A stretch of 64,000 bases of DNA from Limonium bicolor (taxonomy: Eukaryota; Streptophyta; Magnoliopsida; Caryophyllales; Plumbaginaceae). The notes under the pieces were generated by a model. That model was not told the origin of the DNA, made no database searches, and saw only the letters and a list, made by a program, of their open reading frames with translations. The position numbers were made by a program, and so were the translations under genes. Shown here one piece after another: positions 46,834 through 57,647 of the stretch (the first letter of the stretch is position 1; every line of letters begins with the position of its first letter). Location: assembly GCA_023374045.1 (NCBI GenBank), contig CM041778.1, forward strand, positions 288,277,533 through 288,341,532, read 5' to 3'.

Positions 46834-47546
46834 CTTTCGATATTTGCTTTCCTATTTTGCCCTATACCACACCCAACATTCCTTTTGAAGCCAAACCACA
46901 CCCACCAGAGAAGTGTGAGGTCTTGAGACCCGGGATGATCTTACTACGAGAGTACTTGACCCCGGCAGTCCAGTATGCATTGATCCTCAAGATCAGGGAG
47001 TTAGGTGTGAAGGAAGGAAATTTTTACACCCCTACCTTCAAGAATGGTTCAACCATGAAGGTGAAGATCATGTGCCTAGGTAAGAAGTGGAACCACACCA
47101 CCAAGACTATGAAGAAGTGGAGGTGCCACCAATCCCGGAGGAACTGCAGACCATCATTAGAGCTGCAGTTAAGGCAGCACAAGAATTGGAGGATGAGCCC
47201 GTCCCAGACCTAACCTCAGACGTCTCTGCATCATCAATTTTTATGGAAAAGAAGGTAAGCTAGGGTTGCATCAAGATAAGGATGAATCCCTAGAATCCAT
47301 CACCAAAGGAGTTCCAGTGGTTTCCATATCACTTGGAGACGACGCGGAGTTCCTATTCGGTGACCAGAAGAGGATGGACCTTGCCACCAAGATCCTCCTG
47401 AAGTCAGGTGATGTACTGATCTTTGGTGGGGCAGCTAGACTCATCTACCATGGAGTGAAGAGAATCAAGCCCAACACAGCCCCCACACCCATTATTAACC
47501 AGACTCACCTGAAACCTGATTAAACCTGACCTTTAGACAGATCTAG
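46834..47546 (+). pseudogene. AlkB-like 2OG-Fe(II) dioxygenase exon, E3
   Basis: Same domain and position as in E1/E2 but clearly diverged. The linker AFDICFPILP corresponds to SFSICYPIPV. Then come RPGMILLREYLTPAVQ, FYTPTFKNG, MKVKIMCLGKKWN, INFYGKEGKLGLHQDKDE, SGDVLIFGG, YHGVKRIKPNTAP and NLTFRQI before a TAG. Iron ligands: His 47269-47271, Asp 47275-47277 and His 47449-47451. The acceptor TTGTTCCTTAG at 46823-46833 is T-rich and in phase with the gag donor. Frameshifts near 47105, 47225 and 47520 inactivate this copy; the region of the first R-x5-R arginine is damaged. Confidence 0.88.
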
Positions 47547-47640
47547 CCATGTACTTTACAATTTCAGCTTTGTAATCATTAAACTGCTCATGAAGCTTTC
47601 AATAAGAATGGAAATTCTAAGAACTTATTTCTTCGTGTAG

Positions 47641-50600
47641 GAGCTGGGAATTTAGAGGTCAGGCTGAATGTGTTGGACCAGGCTCAAGCAAAGAGCAATG
47701 GAACGGTCATCACAGGTATACCAATTAACCTTGAACAACTACTTTGGAAGAGTTAACTAGAAACTTAAAACTTCACTCAATAATTACAGGCACATTCCAA
47801 ATTAATGGAGTGGAGGCTACCGTCCTGTTTGATTCTGGAGCCTCCCACTCCTTCATATCCCAAGCATTTCATACTAAGATAAATGCCCCCATAGAGGATA
47901 TCCATGATTCCTCCATTTTGTTGCCATCCAGAGAGTTGATCAAATGCAGTAAACAGTGCAAGAATCTGAGCATGCACATCAAGGGAGCAGACTTCCTTCT
48001 GATGCCATTGTCTTCCCTAGCATGGGATTTGACATAATTGTGGGCATGGACACACTACACGGTACAGAGGTAGACTACACTGCGCAGAGCATCGTCTCCT
48101 CTTGAAGTCAGCCACAGGGATCACAGTATCATACCGAATGCAGCCCAAGCAGCCGACTGTGAAGGTTGTATCGGCCTTATCCCTGATGAAGGAAGTGTCC
48201 AAGGGCACGACTGCCTACTACTGTTATGCCCAGGATCTGAGGATGGATCCGAAGTTCAGGAGACGTTCCCATTGTGTCGGAGTACCCCGATGTTTTTCCA
48301 GAGGAGCTACCTAGACTACCACCGCTGAGAGAGGTTGAATTCAACATCGACCTCGTACCGGGCACGGGACCGATTGCTAAGGCTCCCTACCGGATGGGCC
48401 CTGCAGAGATGGTCGAGTTGAAGAAGCAGTTGCAGGAGCTACTGATAAGGGCTTCATCAGACCCAGTGTCTCACCTTGGGGCGCTCCTGTGCTGTTCGTC
48501 AAGAAGAAGGACGGAAGCATGAGACTGTGTATAGACTACAGAGAGCTGAACAATGTCACGATCAAAAACAATACCCACTGCCCAGGATCGATGACTTGTT
48601 CGACCAGCTGAGGGGAGCAAAGGTGTTCTCTAAGATTGCTCTACGTTCCGGATGTCACCAGATAGCTGTAGCTGATCCAGACATTGAGAAGACAGCCTTC
48701 CGGACCAGATACGGCCACTATGAGTTCACAGTGATGCCGTTTGGACTAACCAATGCACCGGCGAGATTTATGGATTTGATGCAGAGAGTCTTCCAAGCCA
48801 GCTAGATAAGTCGGTAGTCGTATTATAGACGACATTCTAGTCTTCTCCAAGAGCAAAGAGGAACATGAGCAGCATTTGAGGAAAGTCTTAGAGACGCTGA
48901 GCGAGAAACAGTTTTATGCCAAGTTCAGCAAGTGTGAATTTTGGCTGGACAAGGTGTCATTTCTTGGACACGTGATCTCAGCTGAGGGAGTTTCAGTAGA
49001 CCCAGCTAAGATTGAGGCAGTGAAGAGCTGGCATAGACCTCGCACTGACAGAGGTTAGGAGTTTCCTTGGGTTGGCTGGCTACTATAGACGCTTTGTGAA
49101 GGACTTCTCCAGGCTAGCCAAGCCCTTGACCTCCTTGATGAAGAAGACAGCCCATTTGTGTGGACAGAGGCTTGTGAGGTCTCCTTCCAGGCGCTGAAGG
49201 ACGCCTTGACCACAGCTCCAGTGTTGATTATCCCAGAGGGGAACGAGGGATACGAGGTATATTGCGATTCTTCAGGTAGAGGGATTGGTGGGGTACTAAT
49301 GTAGCATGGCCGAGTAGTAGCGTATGCTTCTAGACAACTGAAGAAGCACGAAGAGAATTACCCCACCCACGACCTTGAGCTCCTCGCCATAGTCTTCGCC
49401 TTGAAGATCTGGCGACATTACTTGTATGGAGCCACGGTTCGGATTATGACAGTCCATAAGAGTCTGAAGTACATCTGGACTCAGAAGGAGCTGAATTTGA
49501 GACAGCGAAGATGGGTTGAGCTTCTGGCTGATTATGACATCAACCTCCAGTACACAGAAGGGAAAGGAAATGTTGTGGCAGATGCTCTGAGCAGGAAAGC
49601 TTATTCACTTCTTGCCTTGATAGAGACGACCACGATAGCTGAGGAGGTGTATGCAGCCCAGGACAGTGACGTTTATCTACAGGGCATCAGACAGAAGTTA
49701 GCAGACGGGTTGACCGACGGTCTGAAGTATGACTACGAGCAGGACAGCAAAGGACACCTTCGAGTCAGAGGCAGACTCTGCGTTCCTCAGGATGCGACAG
49801 AACTTCAGACCAGGATTCTTTCAGAGGCTCATTCCTCGACATTATCAGTACACCCTGGAGCCACCAAGATGTACAAGGACTTGAAGCAATTATTCTGGTG
49901 GAGCGGGATGAAGAGGGATGTAGCTGATTTCTTCGGTGCCTCACTTGTCAGAAGGTGAAGTTTGAGCATCGTCGGCCAGGAGGCCAGATTCAGTCACTAC
50001 CAGTACCGTGCTGGAAGTTTGACGACATCAGCATGGATTTTGTGGTCGGTCTCCCTCCAGCTAGAGGTGGACTGAACGCCATATGGGTTATAGTCGATAG
50101 GTTGACCAAGACAGCTAGGTTCATACCTATCAAGGACACATGGAAGGTGCCCAAACTGGCTGAGGTGTTCACCACGAGCATATCCGGTACCATGGGGTAC
50201 CGAAGACGATTGTCTCTGATCGTGACACTCGTTTCCTCAGTCGATATTGGCGTCAGGTGCAGGAGGCATTTGGGACTCAGCTACGACTTAGCACAGCTTT
50301 TCACCCGCAGACTGATGGGCAGACTGAGAGGACTATTCAGACATTGGAGGATATGTTGCGAGCAGTCGCTCTGGACTATCAGGGGAGTTGGGTAGAGCGT
50401 CTACACCTGGTAGAGTTCTCCTACAATAACTCTTACCATGCGTCTATCGGCATGGCACCATTCCAGGCTCTATATGGCAGGCCGTGCCGGACTCCCTTAT
50501 CATGGAGTGACCCTGCTGAGGCAGTCTTGATTGGGCCCGAGTATATTCAGACACTGCAGATGACGTCAGGGTTATTCAGCAGCACATGAGGGCAGCGCAG

Positions 50601-51069
50601 TCCAGACAGAAGTCTTATGGGGATCAGCGTACCAGAGAGCTCGAGTTTCAGTTGGGAGACATGGTCTTCTTACGAGTGTCTCCGATGAGAGGGATATTCA
50701 GATTCGGGATGAGGGGGAAGCTAAGCCCTAAGTATGTCGGCCGTACAGGATTACGGAGCGAGTGGGCCCAGTTGCTTACAGACTCGAGCTACCAGCGGAG
50801 TTGGGGAAGGTACACGATGTGTTTCACGTATCTCAGTTGAAGAAGTATATGCCTGACCCTTCTCACGTACTGCAGCCAGAGAGTTGGAGATTGAGCCTAC
50901 ACTGAGGTATGAGGAGACTCCTATACAGATCTTGGACACGAAGGTCCGAGAAACGAGAGGCAGATCAGTTAAATTAGTGAAGGTTCTTTGGGAACATCAT
51001 GGGGTTGAGGAAGCTACTTGGGAGACCGAGGACTCCATGAGAGTAAAGTACCCACATCTGTTTACATGA
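47641..51069 (+). pseudogene. pol: pol, E3 (PR-RT-RH-INT-chromodomain)
   Basis: The predicted pol exon starts after TTCTTCGTGTAG at 47640, in phase with the gag donor at 46654; its first residues (GAGNLEV) correspond to GCGLGTE in E1/E2. A further 74-nt GT-AG intron at 47716-47789 splits the protease lead-in and is absent from E1/E2. Landmarks: protease [27 protein letters not shown] and [15 protein letters not shown], RNaseH YEVYCDSSG, integrase [20 protein letters not shown] and [15 protein letters not shown], and chromodomain VKVLWEHHGVEEATWE. Many single-base indels and some stops break the frame. Ends at the TGA after PHLFT (51067-51069). Confidence 0.88.
47716..47789 (+). other. Extra intron in E3 protease lead-in
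   Basis: CACAG^GTATAC to TAATTACAG^GC, phase 1, leaving TG^TF, where E1/E2 read straight through. It contains in-frame stops, so it must be removed for Gag-Pol. Confidence 0.7.
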
Positions 51070-51468
51070 TACCCTGCTATCCTGATGTGATTCACGTTAG
51101 TGGCGGTATGAGGGCGTACCTTAGCTCTTTTAAGGGGGATATGCTGGCATACTCCTCCTTCGTTATCTCATCCGGATTATGCCTTGTTGCATTGTTAGTA
51201 GAGGGAGAGCAGTATTAGTAGTGTGAGAGGTGTATGTAAGTACGTAGTTTTACATTGTGGGACAGTAGGTTGTCACGGTTGTGTTTTGTTTCAGTTTATG
51301 TTTTGATTCACTTTGATTTGATTTCGGTACTCTCGAGTGGAATGTTGAAATGGAAATAACGGATTGGAATGGTACGGAATTTCATTGGAATTATTATTGT
51401 CTCAGCACACCCGAAGCGGTGTGAGTGCCTATTAGTTGATTGTTAAACTTCGAGGCGAAGTTTCTTTT

Positions 51469-51481
51469 AAGGGGGATATAC
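51469..51481 (+). other. Polypurine tract, E3
   Basis: AAGGGGGATATAC directly before the 3' LTR start. Confidence 0.78.
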
Positions 51482-51727
51482 TGAAATACCCCTAAATTAA
51501 TTTAAATTAATTTAGGGGATTTCTTTTATTAAATATTAAATTATTATATGGAATTATGAATATTAAATTATTATATGGAATTGTGGAATTTATTTAGGGG
51601 TTTTCTCCTATTTAACCCTAATTATTATATATTATTATATAGTATTATGAATTTAATAATAAGATTTATAAGTCAATAAATCTTGAAAAAAATTCTAAAC
51701 ACTCCAACTATATTATAAAGATTTTAG

Positions 51728-52269
51728 TAGAGCTGATCATAATGTGTCCGACCCGGCAGCCCGGTCCGACCCGGCCCGTAAAAAAGTCCGACGAGCCCGA
51801 ACCCGATAGGGTTTCTGGGCGGGCCTGGACAAAAAACTAGGCCCGAATGAAAAATCGGGCCGGGCCACGACACATTTTTGAGCCCGTGGGCAAGCCCGGC
51901 CCGGCCCGGCCCGATTTTATATTATTTATTATTAATTTTTGAAATGTAATATATACATATTTAATTTTTATATAATATATACAAAAATTTTTATAATATA
52001 TAAATTTTAAATAAGTTATATATATTTAATTTAAATCTATATTAAATATATTAATTTTAATTTTTTTTATTAATTTATTTTAAAAAAATTTTAAATCCGG
52101 GCCGGGCGGGCCGGGCGCTTCGGCAAAGTCTGGAAAAAACTGGGCCTTGCCCGGCCCGGCCCGAGCATGTAAAAAATCGGGTTTGGGTTTTGAAAATAGG
52201 CCCGACGGGCCTAAAAGTTTCCTCTGACCCAGCCCGAACCCGGCCCACCCGCCCGAATGATCACCTCTA
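51728..52269. mobile_element. hAT-type MITE nested in E3 3' LTR
   Basis: Ends TAGAGCTGATCAT and, inverted, TAGAGGTGATCATT. A perfect 8-bp duplication GATTTTAG lies at 51720-51727 and 52270-52277. The 5' LTR shows the empty site with a single GATTTTAG. The arms hold GCCCGGCCCG-rich blocks that can pair across an AT-rich centre. No genuine coding frame. Confidence 0.9.
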
Positions 52270-53578
52270 GATTTTAGGAAGTGTTGGAACATTGTTTTGA
52301 AACATAAAAGTCAATATAAAATTCTAGAAACCTTAAAGCTTATTAAGCCTTGCTAGGGTTGACTTTTTAAGAATGGTCAAACTAGGCCATGAAACCTATA
52401 CCAATAAATAGGTTATGGAAAACCATGAAGATCGATAAAAAGAATGTCAAAAACGGATCATCCTAGCCAAAGTTATGATCAAATGAAGTTTAGAGCCAAA
52501 ATTTTGATAAAGGCTGACGTGGCATGGACTGCTGACTCATCGCCGCCTCGGTAATCGCACCCTCAACACTTGGACAGATTTATCTCCTATATTTCCGGAA
52601 CCGAAAATCAGGTTTTTCCCTATCTTGTGACCATCATAACTTTCTCATCTTAAGGATGTTTTGAGTGCCGTCTTCTTTGTTGTCTTCTCCTACATTCCCT
52701 CTAAACAACCATAACTCACACAAACCCTAACTCGTTCTGAATCAACCGGAAAATCGAGTCAAAGTAGCCACCCTGCAAAACCGAAACTGCAATTCCAGTT
52801 TTTCCCTTCGAAACAGGTAACTTCGACTAGCCATAACTTCTTCGGTTTTCATCCAAATTTCATGTTCTTTAGCTCGTTTTGAAGAGATCTAATTCCTCTA
52901 AAACTTTCATGTTTATGGCCTAAGCCAATTCCCAACCGATTGGAAGGAAAAGGTGTCTAAAGTCTCGGTTTCACCATCACATAAAATCACTGTTTTCTTC
53001 CCAGAAAACGCAAGGTAAACTCGCAACTTCTAGCTTCAATTTCTTTCTGTGATGCGAGTTAGGATTAGTTCTTGTTATCAATATGTAGAGGTAAGTTTCT
53101 TCTTTAGATTAAGCCCTTATACATAGCCTAACTCGATCTGTACTGCAAGTTATAGATCCTCGAAGTTGGCCTCGTGAATTGCTCAAAGTTCAAATTTTTC
53201 CAGATTTTCGAATTCGATTTCACTCAATTCGCACAACTCTAGTAAGTTTCCGATCAGTTGCTCCGTTATGGTCATTCTAAATCTTGTTACCGGCCTAACC
53301 CATGTTCCATTTTAGTCAATTGCGTGATAGATTAGGAGAATTTGTTAGATTTGTTTCCGAATCGTATTCTGTATCCACTATAAACCCTAACCTCGAACTG
53401 AATTCGAAACTCGATGAATACTGCATTATAATTGGAGAAATTGGCATCAATAGAACCGAAATCTGATTTCGAAACTATAGAAACAAGAATCACTTGATTT
53501 CGTTCTGTAGATTAGGAGATAATGGAGATTTAGTACTCGGGATTGAATATGGGTTCGCTGAAGAACTGGGAGTTCAGG

Positions 53579-53613
53579 GGCCGTCCGATCTCGTTTTAAG
53601 AGATTGGACGGCC
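53579..53613. repeat. GTCCGA-containing hairpin in E3 3' LTR
   Basis: Second copy of the hairpin at 42327-42361, unchanged. Confidence 0.7.
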
Positions 53614-55494
53614 GAGATTAGATCGGGTAATTTAAAAATGTTATAAGTTTCTATAAATTTCAGTAAATAGCCATAACTTGTTGAGTTAATTTAAATACCT
53701 TCCCGAATGTGTTTTGACTTAAAATTTTAACCATATATTCCTTATTTAATGTAGTTTATTTTGATGTAAATTATTATGGTGTTGGAGTTTTTAAACGTAA
53801 GTTATGATTTTTGCAAGTTACGGGTTTTCTAGAATTATCTGGCTAAATTAAAAAGATATTTTTTATGAAACAGAAATTTTATAATATGTATAAAATGTTA
53901 TAGTTACTGTATATTAAATTTGGGATTTTTTGGGCAATGGTAAAAATTTTTAAAAATTGTGTTTATGAGTTTTTCATAAGAATAACCTATAATATAAGGT
54001 TTTTAGTGTAACCAAAAATTAAAGTATGATTTGTTAATTAACTTTTAAGCTGGGGAAAATAAGGGAAACTAAATTAATATTTTATAACAGTAAGTTTATA
54101 AATGTTTTGGTATTGGCTTTTAAGAGAAGTGAAATTATTTACATATATGTATCTATACTTACTTAAGTAGAAACTTATGTAAATTAAGGAATTTAATTAT
54201 CCTACATTGTATTTACTATATTATATGGGAGTTAATACTTTTAATTAAACTAAGGAATAAATATATATATATATTTATGCATTTATAAAAAGGGAATTAA
54301 GTAGTAACTTAGAGTAAAACAGGGAACTAATTAAATTAACACTTATAATAACTAAATATTATAAGAGCTAGAATCCTAAGATATAGTAAAAGAAATACTT
54401 TATGAAATATACTTGGGATACAGTTTAAGGTTGTAGTAATAAGATAGTTTAAATATAATAAGTTACATAGGGAATGTCTTAGTTAATTTCTAATACGGGT
54501 ATACTTATATATATTAAATAAATAAAGGAAGCACTTTATTTTATAAACCATATGTCAGTTGTGTTAAGCCTAGAAGTTATTAAACATAAATAAAAACAGT
54601 AAAATTTCCTAAAAATGTTATGGATAAATCTTAATACATATATATATATATATAAATAGATGTGGGAAATAATATTCCTTGTGATAGTTATAATAAGTAG
54701 AATATATATAAATGTTAAACCTTAGGTTTTAATCGGTGTGTAATTAAATAGTCACTATTAACTTACGGGTTTAATTACACAACATAATCGTAACACGGTC
54801 TTGGGCTAACCTACTAAGCCCAAGTCTATGAACTCCAAAAGCCCACTTAAACAATTCAAAGAGAGTTTGGGCCACTCTTAGGAATAAATTCTAAGTCGTT
54901 CTAAACTAAACAAAATGGGCCTAGTAAAGGATTTAGTTGACAAGTCAAGCCCGAATCTTTGTGAGGGAACAATGGTAAACCTGGAACTGTTAATCAGTAA
55001 GAAAAGAAGGTTGTTTAGTTTATAAGTCCCTTAATTAATCGACACTTGGAATACCTTAATTATAGGTTACTATTGGGGAATCACTTATTCGAGTTATTTA
55101 CTGTTCTGCACATACCAGGTATGATTTCTCGTAGTCCGATATTTTTGCTGATTGACTTGTGGAATGTTTTGGAAAACGCTAACTGAGCTTAAGAGGAATT
55201 TTTAAAAGGAAATGGTTGTGTGACTAACTCAGCTTGTGTGACTAACTGAGCCTTGAATGTGAAACTCACTTGGGTATTGGTTCCTTCTATTTGGTTGTTC
55301 CATTAGACATTGATTGCTTAGGGTTTACGCTTCTGCACTCTGTAGGACTGAGTGTTTTGGTATTGCTCTGGGTAGTTAGTGATCTGGTGAGAATTTGGAA
55401 AAGGTCAACTTTGGTAAATTCTTCTTTTGACTCTGGATATCGTTTCATCCATGAGCTGGTTCTTGAGGTTTCGACGTGCGCGCGTCTTCAATGG

Positions 55495-55637
55495 TAACAG
55501 CAGGGGGCTGTATATCCCTCGCCCATAGGGGCATTTATATTTGACAGCAGGGGGCTGTATATCCCTCGTCCACCAGGACATTTTTAATATGACAGCAGGG
55601 GGCTGTATATCCCTCGTCCATATGGACATTTATATTT
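55495..55637. repeat. 48-bp tandem repeat, three units, E3 3' LTR
   Basis: Counterpart of 44198-44389 with one unit fewer. Confidence 0.85.
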
Positions 55638-56275
55638 GGCGGTGGGGACCATCTCTCCCAGTTGAATTATTCCATTCTTGAGTTATTGGTTCTTGGATCT
55701 ATTTTATCATTCCTAGTCCTTTGTGACTATCTGAGTCTTTCTACTCCTAATGGGATTTGGGTTAAACTAAGGAAATGGACGTTCACTAACACATGATGTG
55801 ATTTCGTTTCACTAACTTTATCTTTCTGTTATTAACCTTTATTCTTATCTTGATATCTTGATTTGGTGATTCGTGAAATGCTTTGTTCCTCTGAGTGTTT
55901 TAAGTGTCTGTTTTCAAGCTATTATTTATTTAAGAGTTGTATTATAAGTTTGTTTTTGGAGGATCGTACCAGTTCCATTCCAGGGAACTGACCCACCCCA
56001 CTCGGGGTGGGCTGCTTGGTTTTATCTTGCAGGTATGAGTTATTTTACAGGTGACCACGAAGAGAACGAGTGACTGGGATGGGATTAGGTTTTGAGAGTT
56101 TATATGTTTTATTACTGTTTTACTTTCGTTAAGTTTTCTCGAGGTTCAGGCCGTGACAATTGTAATCATTAAGTTGTATTTTGGTGAGGTTTGGTACCGG
56201 GTGTTTGGAACCCGATGATCTGTACGCCTTTAGTATTTTATTTCCGCTATAAATATGTTAAATAGGGGCGTTACA

Positions 56276-56684
56276 CCATGGGGTCTCAAACGTGTATAAT
56301 TATAGTCAATGCAACAAAAATCAAGATAACAGGTTCAACAGGTTACTGGACGATTGAAAAATTTCATAACACATTGAGATGTGTGAGTCAGATCCTTGCT
56401 TATTAGTCGATTCTCAAATGCCCAACTTTATTGAGTCTAAAAGTTTTCCCATATCAACCTGAACTTCTTCAAAAATTACTTAGTTTATGATTTTCCATAT
56501 ATTCTAAATAGTAAAGAGCATTGTGGAAATCCATATTCGGTAAGTGGTTTTCTTCAAACGGATACCCGCATATATGTAGAACAATGATACAATTGATTCT
56601 AAAAGAATGAGAGTAATACCCCACTAGTTCATCAGATTTATCCATATTCCTCTTGAAAAGTTTCAATGAAGGAAGAGGTGATAG
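56276..56684 (-). other. Host sequence right of E3, possible gene remnant
   Basis: Starts with the right CCATG duplication (56276-56280) and continues the sequence interrupted at 40889. On the minus strand 56469-56666 is open for 65 codons (with LHICGYPFEENHLPNMDF), followed by a non-coding gap and then the short frame that continues into 40714-40889. Not recognised; it may be a pseudogene or chance. Confidence 0.3.
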
Positions 56685-56792
56685 AGAAATACCCCGAACT
56701 TAAATATAGTGATTAAAATTATCCTAATACGTATTTAAGGGCCTAATAATGCCTAAGTAATATTGGTGAGGAAAAATAAATCCAAAAGATAT
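56685..56792 (+). repeat. Truncated gypsy LTR start related to E1/E2
   Basis: GAAATACCCCGAACTTAAATATAGTGATTAAAATT follows the first bases of the E1/E2 LTRs with several changes. It is cut by the copia element at 56793, so the rest may lie beyond the window. Confidence 0.55.
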
Positions 56793-57601
56793 TGTTGGGA
56801 CATCGGAGTGTTTTAGAGATAGCCTTTCACCAAGACAGAGTCGATCATCATTGACAGACACAAAGAGGAGCTTCGTGATGGAGCGTCCGACCGCAACAAA
56901 GAAAACTCCATGGACCTACCATGCTGTTGCGAAAAATCAGGAGTCAACTGGAACACTTTAAGCGCCTCAACGGTCACGAAGCTCTCCTCAAAACACGAAG
57001 ATCGCGGCCCAACCCAAGTAGAAGACCAAGTAAGAGCCGTTGGAAGTTGCCACTAAGTTAGTTCCGGTATTTTCGGAACTAACTCCTTCGACCCGTTGTG
57101 AACTTAGAGTATAAATAAGACATGTAATAGACAGTTTTTAGTGTGCTTGTATCGAGGATTATTTCAGAGCTTAGAGAGAGAACGAGAATCGCATTGTAAG
57201 TCGAAAAGGAGAGAGAATACGTACCTAGTTAGTTAGCACCAAAGATAGACTCTTTAGGAAGTTCCTAGTTTCATACGCTTACCATGTTCTGATTAGAGAG
57301 TGTGTGTGGGTAAGTGAGTGAAAACCGCTAAGTAGATCTTTCTACTTAGTGGGCATTTGTAAGTTATTTTGTTGACCAGGAAATGTGAAATAGCTTATTT
57401 GTGTACCTTGTGAGTTCCATAGAGTCCTTCTCTTTTCCATTGTTTTGCTATATTACCGCAAAAAGTCTTCCGCTCCCTTAGTTTAGTTAATTCGATAGAG
57501 TGCTTCTAATCACAGAGGGTGCCCACTTACGAAGGTTGTTTGAGTCAAACCAATCCTTAGACTACCTTTGATTGGTTTGAGTTAGCCACCCGATCCTTAC
57601 A
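56793..57601 (+). repeat. Copia 5' LTR (about 809 bp)
   Basis: Starts TGTTGGGACATCGG and ends CCTTACA just before the primer site (it could extend two bases). Contains a TATA box (57110) and a 3' region with a CAAACCAATCC/GGTTTGAG inverted pair. Confidence 0.8.
57110..57117 (+). promoter_or_regulatory. TATA box in copia LTR
   Basis: TATAAATA, about 490 bp before the LTR end, is a plausible core promoter with a start site about 30 bp downstream. Confidence 0.55.
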
Positions 57602-57603
57602 CA

Positions 57604-57615
57604 TGGTATCAGAGC
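57604..57615 (+). other. Primer-binding site (tRNA-Met type), copia
   Basis: TGGTATCAGAGC directly after the LTR. Confidence 0.85.
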
Positions 57616-57647
57616 ATTGCTTAGGCTAACGGTCAATCAACGAAGCA

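Larger units (their letters stand above)
40890..56275 (+). mobile_element. Second AlkB-bearing gypsy element, E3
   Basis: A complete but decayed element with LTRs 40890-45026 and 51482-56275, perfect duplication CCATG, tRNA-Met-type primer site, spliced gag, AlkB exon, pol with chromodomain and a purine tract. The LTR termini (TGAAATACC and GTTACA) match those of E1/E2, but I see no extended similarity in the LTR interiors, so this is a different family of the same Tekay/Del-like lineage. The two LTRs differ by substitutions, several indels and one nested MITE, indicating an older insertion. Confidence 0.92.
51482..56275 (+). repeat. E3 3' LTR (4,794 bp, with nested MITE)
   Basis: Matches the 5' LTR except for a 542-bp MITE with its 8-bp duplication (51728-52277), two blocks missing from the 5' LTR, and scattered substitutions. 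Ends GGGGCGTTACA before CCATG. Confidence 0.9.

Noticed and set aside
52080..52292. Minus-strand 70-codon frame in the nested MITE
   Set aside because: Translation of GCCCGGCCCG repeats; no domain.
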